NCBI GenBank assembly: GCA_011525945.1
Contig: WYBJ01000304.1
Coordinates: 1-52,747, forward strand
Origin: Burkholderiaceae bacterium
GTDB taxonomy: Bacteria; Pseudomonadota; Gammaproteobacteria; Burkholderiales; WYBJ01
Direction of reading: 5' to 3'
DNA: 52,747 bases
Position numbers and translations under genes: made by a program. The first letter of the stretch is position 1. Each line of letters opens with the position of its first letter. Shown piece after piece: positions 1 to 7,478 of this stretch. The notes under the pieces are model-generated. The model saw only the letters and a list, made by a program, of their open reading frames with translations, did no database searches and was not told where the DNA came from.

Positions 1-512
1 AGCGGAATCGACAGGGCTGCGCCGATCCAGAAGCGGCGGGTAAGCTCGATGAGTTCGGTATCGTCCGTCTCCCCGCTGCCTGCGATCGGTACCAGGGGCA
101 TGCCGCAAAGCGGGCAGTCGTCGGGCCCGTCGCGGATGATCTCGGGGTGCATCGGACAGGTGTATTGCGTCCCCGCCGGTGCGGCCGGCGGCGGCGTTGC
201 CGCTTGCGGGCGGAGGTATTGGCCGGGGTCCGCCTTGAAGCGTGCCAGGCAGTGGGTGCTGCAGAAGTGGTAGTCGACGCCTTCGTGCGCAAACGAACCG
301 GCGGCAGACCCCGGATTCACGCGCATGCCGCACACGGGGTCGATGGTGCTCTCGCCGCTGACAACACCCGCCAATGCCGCGTCGTGTCGATGCTCGCGTA
401 CACTGCCGTGCTCGGAGGCGTGGACGTGTTTACCGCCGCAGCAGCTGTGGCCGTGGTCGCGGCTTTGGGGGTGATCGTGCTGGCGGTTTGGTTCGCGCAC
501 GTCGGATTTCAT
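1..512 (-). CDS. Copper-translocating P-type ATPase, N-terminal part (cut by window edge)
   Basis: This is the first 170 residues of a heavy-metal P1B-type ATPase that would export copper across the inner membrane; the transport and ATPase domains lie outside the window. The N-terminus is rich in His and Cys (HGHSCCGGKHVH, about residues 21-32). A YHS-type metal domain follows at about 58-100 (DPVCGM, then FCSTHC). A second short metal-binding motif lies at about 118-141 (CPMHPEI and CPLCGMPL). The last visible residues (RRFWIGAALSIP) are the usual entry into the first membrane helices. The ATG at 510-512 is the first Met after a MerR-type promoter read in the same direction. It is divergent from a MerR regulator and next to other copper genes, so copper (or silver) is the likely substrate. 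The metal is inferred from family and context. Confidence 0.9.
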   Translation of the reverse strand, partial: MKSDVREPNRQHDHPQSRDHGHSCCGGKHVHASEHGSVREHRHDAALAGVVSGESTIDPVCGMRVNPGSAAGSFAHEGVDYHFCSTHCLARFKADPGQYLRPQAATPPPAAPAGTQYTCPMHPEIIRDGPDDCPLCGMPLVPIAGSGETDDTELIELTRRFWIGAALSIP

Positions 513-548
513 TGTGGGCTCCCGGGTCTTGTGTTTGTCTACGAGGAC

Positions 549-580
549 AGTCTAAAGTCCGTACCGAGGTACGGAGTCAA
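549..580 (-). promoter_or_regulatory. MerR-type promoter/operator for the copper ATPase
   Basis: Read on the minus strand, a -35 box TTGACT (580-575) and a -10 box TAGACT (554-549) are separated by 20 bp, the overlong spacer typical of MerR-family targets. The spacer and -35 edge contain a perfect palindrome, TCCGTACCGAGGTACGGA, at 558-575 (8-bp arms, 2-bp centre). It lies 15 bp upstream of the regulator start, so the regulator probably also controls itself. Confidence 0.85.
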
Positions 581-590
581 GGGCGATGAA

Positions 591-1079
591 ATGAACGCAA
601 CGGCATTCACCATAGCAAAGGCGGCGGAGGCCGCTGCGGTCGGCGTGGAGACCATTCGCTACTATGAGCGGCGGGGTCTGGTTGCGCAACCCGAGCACCA
701 GCCGGGCGGTTTTCGCAACTACGACCGCGGCCATGTCGCCCGTATCCGCTTCATCAAGCGTGCACAGGAGCTTGGCTTTTCGCTGCACGAGATCGAAGGG
801 CTGTTGGCGCTCGAGGACGGCGCCAATCGCGCCGAGGTTCGCCGCATCGCAGCCGCGCGGCTCGCGGAAATCCGCTCGCGACTCAAGGACCTGCGCCGGA
901 TGGAAGGCGCCCTGGCAAAGCTGGTGGCGCGGTGCCGGCATGGCGCCGCCGCCAAGTGCCCGATCATCGAAGCGATCACGATCGGCGCGCCGTCGAGCCG
1001 ACGAGCGGCGCCGCGCACGCGCGTGCGTGCTGCATCTGCACGAAAACCTGCGATGCCTGTGCCGAATCCGCAGTCATGA
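591..1079 (+). CDS. MerR-family metal-responsive regulator (CueR/MerR-like)
   Basis: A 162-residue cytoplasmic activator/repressor. The N-terminal winged helix-turn-helix reads GVETIRYYERRGLV and is followed by the dimerisation helix and a C-terminal metal loop, C-RHGAAAK-C, with seven residues between the cysteines as in CueR (MerR has eight). At the position that is Ser77 in CueR or the helix Cys in MerR, I align an Arg (GANRAEV), which is unusual. The C-terminus carries about 35 extra residues rich in Arg and Ala. The ATG at 591 places the HTH about 8 residues in, as expected; earlier in-frame starts would run through the operator. It is divergent from the P-type ATPase and is the obvious controller of that gene. 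Copper as inducer is inferred from neighbours. Confidence 0.88.
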   Translation: MNATAFTIAKAAEAAAVGVETIRYYERRGLVAQPEHQPGGFRNYDRGHVARIRFIKRAQELGFSLHEIEGLLALEDGANRAEVRRIAAARLAEIRSRLKDLRRMEGALAKLVARCRHGAAAKCPIIEAITIGAPSSRRAAPRTRVRAASARKPAMPVPNPQS

Positions 1080-1226
1080 GCTGAGGCCGGGTGTCGGTTG
1101 TTCTGATTCGCGTCGCCGCTCGCTTCGGGCGGCGCCCAGCGGGCGCCGGCGCGCGGTGCACGTCAGCGGGACGCCCGTTCGCACGCACGTCAGCGCGGCA
1201 TCGCAGCCGCGGAAGGCGAGGTGACC

Positions 1227-1598
1227 ATGAAGCCGTACACAATATGGGCGGCGTTCGGCGCGATCGCGCTGGATGCTTTCGCGCAGCATGCTGCGGCGCC
1301 CAGCCCGACCGATGCAGCCGCGCGCGTGCCGCAGGCGACCTACCGCTCGGCGTTCGAGGGCTACGTTCCTTACCGGGAGCAGGCTTTGGCGCCATGGCGC
1401 GAGGTCAACGACGAGGTCGGTCGCATCGGCGGTCACGCCGGCATCTTTCGTGGCGCGGCGCAGGCAGCGCCCGGTACTCCAGGAACCGGGGCAGTGATAG
1501 CTCCCGAAGCCGGCATGCAGGCGCCGGGGCGCGGCGCGCCCGCCGACGGTAAGCCTCCGGGCAAGCCTGCTGCCGGCGGCGGCCATCATGGTCATTGA
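1227..1598 (+). CDS. Small exported His/Gly-rich protein of a copper cluster
   Basis: A 123-residue protein I cannot place in a named family. It begins with a short hydrophobic signal-like segment (about residues 5-20), then a region with YRSAFEGYVPYRE and a conserved-looking APWREVNDEVGRIGGH stretch. The tail is rich in Pro, Gly and Ala and ends GGGHHGH. The His-rich end and periplasmic targeting suggest metal binding, which is inference. The ATG at 1227 follows a purine-rich AGGCGAGG. Its stop lies just before the start of the TolC-like gene, so the two are probably one operon. Confidence 0.7.
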   Translation: MKPYTIWAAFGAIALDAFAQHAAAPSPTDAAARVPQATYRSAFEGYVPYREQALAPWREVNDEVGRIGGHAGIFRGAAQAAPGTPGTGAVIAPEAGMQAPGRGAPADGKPPGKPAAGGGHHGH

Positions 1599-1605
1599 GG
1601 GGGCG

Positions 1606-3033
1606 ATGATGACCGTTCGTGTTGCCTTTCTTCCTCGGCTGCTCGTCGTCGCCGCCGCATTTGTACTCGGCGGATGCGCATCGTTCTCCCGCGACGGCGG
1701 CCTCGATGCCGTCACGGCCGCGACCGCCGATCGGGGTCTCAAGCAACGCCCGCAGTGGATTCGCAGCGACGCGGACCGCAGTCGCGCGCGTGCTTCGGTC
1801 GAGAAACTGCTCGAAGCACCGCTGAGCGCGGATGCCGCTGTGCAGATCGCGCTTCTTAGCAACCGGGGCTTGCAGGCCACCTATGCCGATCTCGGCATCG
1901 CGGAAGCCGATGTCGTGCAGGCCGGGCGGATGCGTAATCCTGGCTTTTCCTTCACGCGCCTTCGCCGCAGCGACGAGCTCGAGATCGAGCGCACGTTCCT
2001 CGTCGACCTGCTGGCGCTTGTCACGATACCGATCCGCACGGAACTGGAGCAGCGGCGCTTCCAGCAAACCCAGACGCAGGTCGCGGCCGAGGTGCTGCGC
2101 GTGGCCGCCGATACGCGCCGAACATGGTATCGCGCCGTTTCTGCCCGCGAGGGCGTGCGCTACGCCGAGCAGGTGAAGGAGGCGTCCGAAGCGGGCGCAG
2201 AGCTCGCACGACGCATGGCGGCGGCAGGTAATTTCAGCAAGCTCGATCACGCGCGCGAGCAGGTGTTCTACGCCGAGGCGACGGCGCAGCTTGCTCGCGC
2301 CCGGCAGGTGGCGCTCACCGAGCGTGAACGGCTCACGCAGCTCATGGGCCTATGGGGCGAGGACGTCGCGTTCAAGATGCCGGATCGTCTTCCCGAGCTG
2401 CCACGCTCGGCCCGGCAGCTCGAGGACCTCGAACCGAGAGCGCTGCGCACGCGTCTGGATGTGCAGGCGGCGATGCAGGAAGCGCGGGACATCGCGGCCT
2501 CGCTCGACCTCACGCGCGCCACCGGCTTCGTGAGCGTGCTGGAGCTGGGCTATCAGCGCAACAGCGAAACGGGCCTCGCACGCCAGACCGGTTACGAGAT
2601 CGAGCTGCGCTTGCCGATCTTCGACTGGGGCACGGCGCGCAACGCGCGCGCGCAATACAGGTACCAGCAGGCGGTCGACCGTGCTGCCGACATCGCGGTG
2701 CAGGCGCGCTCGGAAGTGCGTGTGGCGTACGCGGCGTACCGCACCGCATTCGATCTTGCGCGGCACTACCGCGACGAGATCGTGCCGCTGCGAAAACGTA
2801 TCTCGGACGAGAACATGCTGCGCTACAATGGCATGCTGATCGGCGTGTTCGAGCTGCTGCTCGACGCGCGCCAGCAGATCGCCGCCGTCAATACCTACAT
2901 CGAGGCGTTGCGCGATTTCTGGCTGGCCGACGCGGCCCTGGAGCTCGCGCTGAGCACCGCCTCGCCCGCTGCCATGACCGCCGGTTCGGCGACCGCGATA
3001 CCTGCCGCGGCGCCGGTCGCGGGCGGCCATTGA
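1606..3033 (+). CDS. TolC-family outer membrane efflux lipoprotein
   Basis: About 475 residues with an N-terminal lipobox (VLGGC, about residues 25-29), so it is probably acylated. Two repeated coiled-coil halves of the TolC/CusC type follow, with features such as NRGLQATYADLGIAEADV and LPIFDWGTARNARAQ. The family forms outer-membrane channels for tripartite efflux. The start at 1606 follows TTGAGGGGG at about 1595-1603; an in-frame ATG at 1588 lies inside the previous gene without a ribosome site. No CusA pump or CusB adaptor gene is visible beside it, so its partner must be outside the window or encoded elsewhere. It sits between the small His-rich protein and the multicopper oxidase. Confidence 0.9.
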   Translation: MMTVRVAFLPRLLVVAAAFVLGGCASFSRDGGLDAVTAATADRGLKQRPQWIRSDADRSRARASVEKLLEAPLSADAAVQIALLSNRGLQATYADLGIAEADVVQAGRMRNPGFSFTRLRRSDELEIERTFLVDLLALVTIPIRTELEQRRFQQTQTQVAAEVLRVAADTRRTWYRAVSAREGVRYAEQVKEASEAGAELARRMAAAGNFSKLDHAREQVFYAEATAQLARARQVALTERERLTQLMGLWGEDVAFKMPDRLPELPRSARQLEDLEPRALRTRLDVQAAMQEARDIAASLDLTRATGFVSVLELGYQRNSETGLARQTGYEIELRLPIFDWGTARNARAQYRYQQAVDRAADIAVQARSEVRVAYAAYRTAFDLARHYRDEIVPLRKRISDENMLRYNGMLIGVFELLLDARQQIAAVNTYIEALRDFWLADAALELALSTASPAAMTAGSATAIPAAAPVAGGH

Positions 3034-3057
3034 GACGATACCGAGGACACGATCGCA

Positions 3058-4455
3058 ATGACCTCACGCCGCAATTTCATCGGTCGTTCCGCAGGCGCGT
3101 TGCTCGGTGCAGCGCTCGTAAGCAGGGCTGCGCAAGGGGCCGTGCCGGAGGCGCCGCTACAGACGCGACCCGAAACGCAACCGCCGCTCATACCTTCCCA
3201 TGGGCCAGCCTATAACCCGGTCGTGACCCTGAACGGCTGGTCGCTGCCGTGGCGGCTGAACAACGGCTGGAAGGAGTTTCATCTCATCGCCGAGCCGGTG
3301 CGTCGCCAGCTTGCGCCTGGCATGACGGCGAACCTCTGGGGCTACAACGGGCAGTCCCCCGGGCCGACGATCGAATGCGTCGAAGGCGACAAGGTACGTA
3401 TCTTCGTCACCAACAGGCTGCCCGAACACACCACCATTCACTGGCACGGCATTCTCGTCCCTAACGGCATGGATGGCGTGGGCGGGCTCAATCAGCCGCA
3501 GATACCGGTCGGCAAGACCTACGTCTACGAATTCGTCATGACCAAGTCGGGCACTTTCATGTACCACCCGCATGCCGACGAGATGGTGCAGATGGCGATG
3601 GGGATGATGGGTTTCATCGTCGTTCACCCCAAGGATCCGAAGCGCATGCGGGTCGATCGCGACTTCGTGTTCCTCATCAATGCGTATCTCATCGAGCCCG
3701 GCGCCTACACGCCGAAGGTGGCCGAGATGCTGGACTTCAACCTCTGGTCCTGGAACAGTCGCGTCTTCCCCGGCATCGATACGCTGGTCGTGCGCAAGGG
3801 CGATCGCGTGCGGGTGCGGATCGGGAATCTCACCATGACCAACCATCCGATCCACATCCATGGCCATGAGTTCGAGGTGACGTGCACCGACGGCGGCTGG
3901 GTGCCGAAAGGTGCGCGCTGGCCCGAGGTCACGGTCGACGTGGCGGTGGGCCAGATGCGCGCATTCGAGTTCGTCGCCGACAACCCGGGCGACTGGGCCT
4001 TTCATTGCCACAAGTCGCATCACGTGATGAACGCGATGGGGCACGACGTTCCCACCATGATCGGCGTCGATCATCGCGGGGTCGCCGAGAAGCTCATCAA
4101 GCTTGTTCCCGACTACATGGTGATGGGTGAGCGCGGCATGGCCGACATGGGGACGATGGAGATGCCGCTTCCCGACAACACGCTGCCGATGATGACCGGC
4201 GCCGGACCGTTCGGAGCGATCGAGATGGGCGGCATGTTCACGGTGGTGAAGGTGCGTGAAGGGCTTGCGCGCGGCGACTACAAGGATCCCGGGTGGTACA
4301 AGCACCCGCAGGGCAGCGTCGCCTACGAGTGGACCGGCGCCGCACCGGCCGCGCAGCGCGCCGCGGCCCAATCTGTCGCGAAGACACCCGCCGTGCCGAC
4401 AGCGACGGGGCGCGAGCTCAGCGCGCGCAAGCCCCGTGGCCATGGCGGGCATTGA
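3058..4455 (+). CDS. Tat-exported multicopper oxidase
   Basis: A 465-residue periplasmic oxidase, probably oxidising Cu(I) to Cu(II). The N-terminus has a Tat-like signal (TSRRNFIGRSAG, then a hydrophobic stretch). All four copper-ligand blocks are visible: HWHG at residues 128-131, HPH at 170-172, HPIHIHGH at 263-270, and HCHKSHH starting at 316 with Cys317, His322 and Met327 placed as type-1 copper ligands. A Met/Gly-rich segment (roughly 355-400, e.g. GMADMGTMEMP) resembles the methionine-rich insertions of copper-resistance oxidases. The C-terminus ends in GHGGH. It is a short oxidase compared with the usual ~600-residue CopA type. It follows the TolC-like gene by 24 bp and precedes a cupredoxin. 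Confidence 0.93.
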   Translation: MTSRRNFIGRSAGALLGAALVSRAAQGAVPEAPLQTRPETQPPLIPSHGPAYNPVVTLNGWSLPWRLNNGWKEFHLIAEPVRRQLAPGMTANLWGYNGQSPGPTIECVEGDKVRIFVTNRLPEHTTIHWHGILVPNGMDGVGGLNQPQIPVGKTYVYEFVMTKSGTFMYHPHADEMVQMAMGMMGFIVVHPKDPKRMRVDRDFVFLINAYLIEPGAYTPKVAEMLDFNLWSWNSRVFPGIDTLVVRKGDRVRVRIGNLTMTNHPIHIHGHEFEVTCTDGGWVPKGARWPEVTVDVAVGQMRAFEFVADNPGDWAFHCHKSHHVMNAMGHDVPTMIGVDHRGVAEKLIKLVPDYMVMGERGMADMGTMEMPLPDNTLPMMTGAGPFGAIEMGGMFTVVKVREGLARGDYKDPGWYKHPQGSVAYEWTGAAPAAQRAAAQSVAKTPAVPTATGRELSARKPRGHGGH

Positions 4456-4483
4456 TCATGGTGAACACGAACGGGAGAACGGC

Positions 4484-4990
4484 ATGAAGAAAAACGGCAT
4501 GGAGGGTGCGGTCACAGCGGTCCTGCTCGTCGGCTTTGCGCTTGCCGGGACGGCGTGGTCTCACGGCGACACGCCCAAGGGTAAGGAAACCAAACCGAGC
4601 GCCATTTCGACCGAGGAGCATTCGTTCGGCCGGCAGGGCGATCCGAAGAAGGTCACGCGCACGGTGCGAATCGACATGGCCGACACCATGCGCTACACGC
4701 CCGCGCAGATCATCGTCAAGCGCGGCGAAACGATCCGCTTCGAGGTGAACAACGGGGGAAAGATCACGCACGAAATCGTGTTCGGTTCGATGAACGAGCT
4801 GAAGGAGCACGCCGAGCTCATGCGCAAGCACCCGGGCATGGAGCACGATGCGCCCTACATGGCGCACGTCGCACCCGCGAAGAGCGAACGTATCGTCTGG
4901 CAATTCACGCGACCGGGCGAGTTCTACTACGCCTGCCTCATTCCGGGACACTTCGAGGCCGGCATGGTGGGTAAGGTCATCGTCAAGTAG
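4484..4990 (+). CDS. Periplasmic cupredoxin-domain protein
   Basis: A 168-residue exported blue-copper-type protein. A hydrophobic signal segment ends near AWSHG (about residue 25). The cupredoxin fold occupies the C-terminal two thirds: RYTPAQIIVKRGETIRFEVNN, then the ligand His in THEIVF, and the terminal loop YACLIPGHFEAGM that supplies Cys, His and Met. A Met/His-rich stretch (ELMRKHPGMEHDAPYMAH) could hold extra copper. The ATG at 4484 follows GGGAG. It lies 28 bp after the multicopper oxidase and probably shuttles electrons or copper within the same periplasmic system; that role is inferred. Confidence 0.9.
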   Translation: MKKNGMEGAVTAVLLVGFALAGTAWSHGDTPKGKETKPSAISTEEHSFGRQGDPKKVTRTVRIDMADTMRYTPAQIIVKRGETIRFEVNNGGKITHEIVFGSMNELKEHAELMRKHPGMEHDAPYMAHVAPAKSERIVWQFTRPGEFYYACLIPGHFEAGMVGKVIVK

Positions 4991-5065
4991 GTTCGCGCGC
5001 ACGCGCCGCGGCCCGTGGGCTTTGCCGCTACGCCGGCGCATCACCCGATTTGCAAAGGAGCAGTC

Positions 5066-5404
5066 ATGAAACGCACACTCGGCACGGTTCTGTTACTGGC
5101 TTTCAGCGTCGCGTTCGCCGCGCTAGCGGACGACGCGCGTCACAAGTCGACCAAGGTGGCGCAGGCGGTGGCTTCGCCGACCGAAGGAGAAGTGCGCCGC
5201 GTCGACCGCGAAGGCAAGAAGATCACGATCCGCCATGGACCGATCCGCAACCTCGACATGCCGCCGATGACCATGGTGTTCCAGGTTGCCGACCCGGCCA
5301 TGCTCGATGCCGTCAAGCCGGGTGACAAGGTGACGTTCGAAGCGGACAAGGTCGGCACGGTGTACCGAGTCACGCGCATCGTGCCGGTGCAATCGCCCAG
5401 GTAG
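5066..5404 (+). CDS. CusF-like periplasmic copper-binding protein
   Basis: A 112-residue protein with a cleavable signal peptide (about 1-21) and one small OB-fold metal domain. The ligand segment reads IRHGPIRNLDMPPMTMVF. The His and the two Met of MTM match the Cu(I) ligands of CusF, but the Trp that caps the metal in E. coli CusF (WPEMTM) is Met here (MPPMTM). The ATG at 5066 has a good ribosome site, AAAGGAG. It is the last gene of the copper operon and probably acts as a metallochaperone to an efflux complex. Confidence 0.9.
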   Translation: MKRTLGTVLLLAFSVAFAALADDARHKSTKVAQAVASPTEGEVRRVDREGKKITIRHGPIRNLDMPPMTMVFQVADPAMLDAVKPGDKVTFEADKVGTVYRVTRIVPVQSPR

Positions 5405-5543
5405 GCGCGCGCGGCGACACCGGGAAGGAAACCGTACGGCGTGAGTGGGGGGTGCGACGCGCGCGGCCGCGCGCTGGCGCACAAGCGCAGATGCGCATGC
5501 GCGGCGCATGCGTGGCGCGAATCGACCGGGGCAGTCGCCGCGC

Positions 5544-6518
5544 TCAGTCCACCTTGAGCCCGGCCGCGCGCACCACGGCGCCCCAGTCCTTCATTTCCTG
5601 TGCGACGTACGCCTTGAACTCGGCCTGGGTGAACGACGAGGATTCGGCGGAATTTGCGCTGAGCACCGCCTTCATTCGCGGCTGCTGGACGGCTTTCATC
5701 GCTTCGGCGTGCAGGCGTGCCGTGATCGCCGCAGGCGTTCCGCCCGGAGCGAACAAGCCCGTGTTGCAGCCCATTTCCCAACCGGGGATGAACTCGGCGA
5801 GCGTGGGTGTGTCGGGCCAGAGCGGTGAGCGCTTCGCCAGCGTGATTCCGAGCAGCGTGAGGCGCCCCGCCTTGACGTGCGGGATCGCCGCCGAGATGCA
5901 CGCGAAATACATGTTGGCCTCGCCGGCGACGAGCGCGGCGGTGGCCGGGTTGCCTCCCTTGTAGGGTATGTGCAGGGCTTTGATCTTGGTGTCGCGCACG
6001 AACCGCTCGGCGGTGAGATGCGTGATCGAGCCCGGCCCCGAGGAAGCAAACGAGAAAGTGTCGGCGTGCGCCTTGGCGTACTCGATCAGTTGCGGGATCG
6101 ACTTGACGCCGAGCTTCGGGTTGACCACCAGCACCAGCGGCGCGCGCGAAGGCAGCGCGATCGGCTCGATGTCCTTCGCCGGGTCGTATGGGAGCCGCGT
6201 ATAGAGCGACGCACTGATGGCATGGCTCGGTACGTCGGTCATCATGATGGTGTAGCCGTCGGGCGGGGCTTTGGCGACGATCCCCACGCCGACCGTTCCG
6301 GCAGCGCCCGGGCGGTTGTCGGCGACGATGGGCTGCCCGAGCGAGTCCGACATGAGTTGCGCGAGCGTGCGCGCGACGACGTCGGTCACGCCGCCAGGCG
6401 GCCAGGGGACCACCATGCGTATGGGTCGATGGGGATAGTCCTGCGCGTACGCCTGCGGCGCGACAGGCAATAGTGCGATCGTGCCCAGCAACGCGGCTGC
6501 GAATTTCGCCAGTCTCAT
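5544..6518 (-). CDS. Bug/TctC-family tripartite tricarboxylate transporter receptor
   Basis: A 324-residue periplasmic substrate-binding protein. A signal peptide (MRLAKFAAALLGTIALLPVA, cut near AYAQ) is followed by the family hallmark YPHRPIRMVVPWPPGG and the DNRPGAAG segment. These receptors are greatly expanded in Burkholderiales and usually occur without their membrane components, as here; the ligand (often a carboxylate) cannot be told from sequence. The ATG at 6518 follows AGGAGAAAG. It is divergent from a short-chain dehydrogenase across about 90 bp, and the pair may belong to one catabolic function. Confidence 0.93.
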   Translation of the reverse strand: MRLAKFAAALLGTIALLPVAPQAYAQDYPHRPIRMVVPWPPGGVTDVVARTLAQLMSDSLGQPIVADNRPGAAGTVGVGIVAKAPPDGYTIMMTDVPSHAISASLYTRLPYDPAKDIEPIALPSRAPLVLVVNPKLGVKSIPQLIEYAKAHADTFSFASSGPGSITHLTAERFVRDTKIKALHIPYKGGNPATAALVAGEANMYFACISAAIPHVKAGRLTLLGITLAKRSPLWPDTPTLAEFIPGWEMGCNTGLFAPGGTPAAITARLHAEAMKAVQQPRMKAVLSANSAESSSFTQAEFKAYVAQEMKDWGAVVRAAGLKVD

Positions 6519-6610
6519 CTTTCTCCTCCTGGACGAGCCGTTCGATCGGCTCGCAGCCATTATGCCTTAAGATGGCGCGCACACCAGGCACGAACGGGCG
6601 GAGAAACCAA

Positions 6611-7342
6611 ATGCAGCTCCTCGCAGGAAAATCGATCGCAATGACCGGCGGCGGCGGCGGACTCGGTCGCTGCTACGGACTTGCGATGGCGAAAGCCGGC
6701 GCCTCGATCGCGGTGGCCGATATCGACATGGCCGCCGCACGCGCCACGGTCGATGCGATTACGCACGCGGGCGGACGCGCGATTGCCGTTCATACCGATG
6801 TGACGCAGGCGGCGGCGATCGACGAGTTGCTCGATCGTACCGAAGCCGCATGGGGTCCGCTGGATGTACTGGTCAACATCGCCGGGACGTTTCCGCGCCG
6901 GGCGCTGGTCGACATGGCGGAGGCGCAGTGGGACGCGGTAATCACGCTCAACCTGAAGAGCGTGTACCTGGGCGCGCGCGCCGCCATACGGCGCATGCTG
7001 CCGCGCGGGCGCGGCGTGGTGCTGAGCACGGCCTCGGGCACCGGCATCCGCGGTCAGCCCAAGGGCTCGGCGTATGCGGCGTCGAAGGCCGGGATCATCG
7101 GCTTTACGCGCGCGGTCTCGCTGGAGCTCAAGGACACGGGCGTGCGCATCAACTGCTTCGGGCCGGGCGCGACCGATACCCCCTTGTGGCGCGTCGGCAA
7201 GACCGAGGAGGAGATCAAGCGCCTGCTCGCCGCGGGCTTCGTCTACCAGCCCGACGAGTTCTCCAATGTGGTGGTGTTCCTGGCGAGCGATTATTCGGCG
7301 CCGTTGAATGGGGAGTTCATCAGTCGGGATCTACATAGATGA
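6611..7342 (+). CDS. Short-chain dehydrogenase/reductase, altered C-terminus
   Basis: A 243-residue NAD(P)-dependent SDR with the cofactor glycine motif TGGGGGLG, the Asp after strand 2 (VADID), NIAG, and catalytic Ser/Tyr/Lys (STASG, YAASK). The substrate is unknown. Classical SDRs end with a segment like GEFI-x-VDGG; here the protein reads NGEFISRDLHR and stops exactly where a GTGAA-rich repeat begins. The last residues were therefore probably replaced by the repeat insertion. The ATG at 6611 was chosen because MQLLAGK gives the normal SDR start; an upstream in-frame extension would run into the divergent promoter region. Confidence 0.88.
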   Translation: MQLLAGKSIAMTGGGGGLGRCYGLAMAKAGASIAVADIDMAAARATVDAITHAGGRAIAVHTDVTQAAAIDELLDRTEAAWGPLDVLVNIAGTFPRRALVDMAEAQWDAVITLNLKSVYLGARAAIRRMLPRGRGVVLSTASGTGIRGQPKGSAYAASKAGIIGFTRAVSLELKDTGVRINCFGPGATDTPLWRVGKTEEEIKRLLAAGFVYQPDEFSNVVVFLASDYSAPLNGEFISRDLHR

Positions 7343-7470
7343 GTGAAGAAGTGAAGGGTGAAAAGTGAAGTGAAGCGTGAAAGGCGCCTGAACCCGCAGG
7401 TCGGTCTTCACCCTTCACTTTTCACTCTTCACTCTTCACCCTTCACTCAATGCACCCTTCACCCAATCTA
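7343..7470. repeat. GTGAA-rich inverted repeat between convergent genes
   Basis: The left arm (about 7343-7381) is built from GTGAAG and GTGAAAAG words. The right arm (about 7408-7465) carries their complements (CTTCACCC, CTTCACTTTTCAC). Blocks such as AGTGAAGGGTGAA and GTGAAAAGTGAAG occur on the left strand and, reverse-complemented, on the right. The central loop is about 26 bp. It could fold into a large imperfect stem and may serve as a two-way terminator between the flanking SDR genes. Confidence 0.75.
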
Positions 7471-7478
7471 TCCTCGGC

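Noticed and set aside
3157..4452. A minus-strand open frame opposite the multicopper oxidase
   Set aside because: The plus-strand frame carries all copper-ligand motifs; the reverse frame is a His/Arg-rich shadow.
7343..7470. A CRISPR-like array in the GTGAA repeat
   Set aside because: The repeat words are too short and irregular, there are no unique spacers, and the arms are inverted rather than direct.
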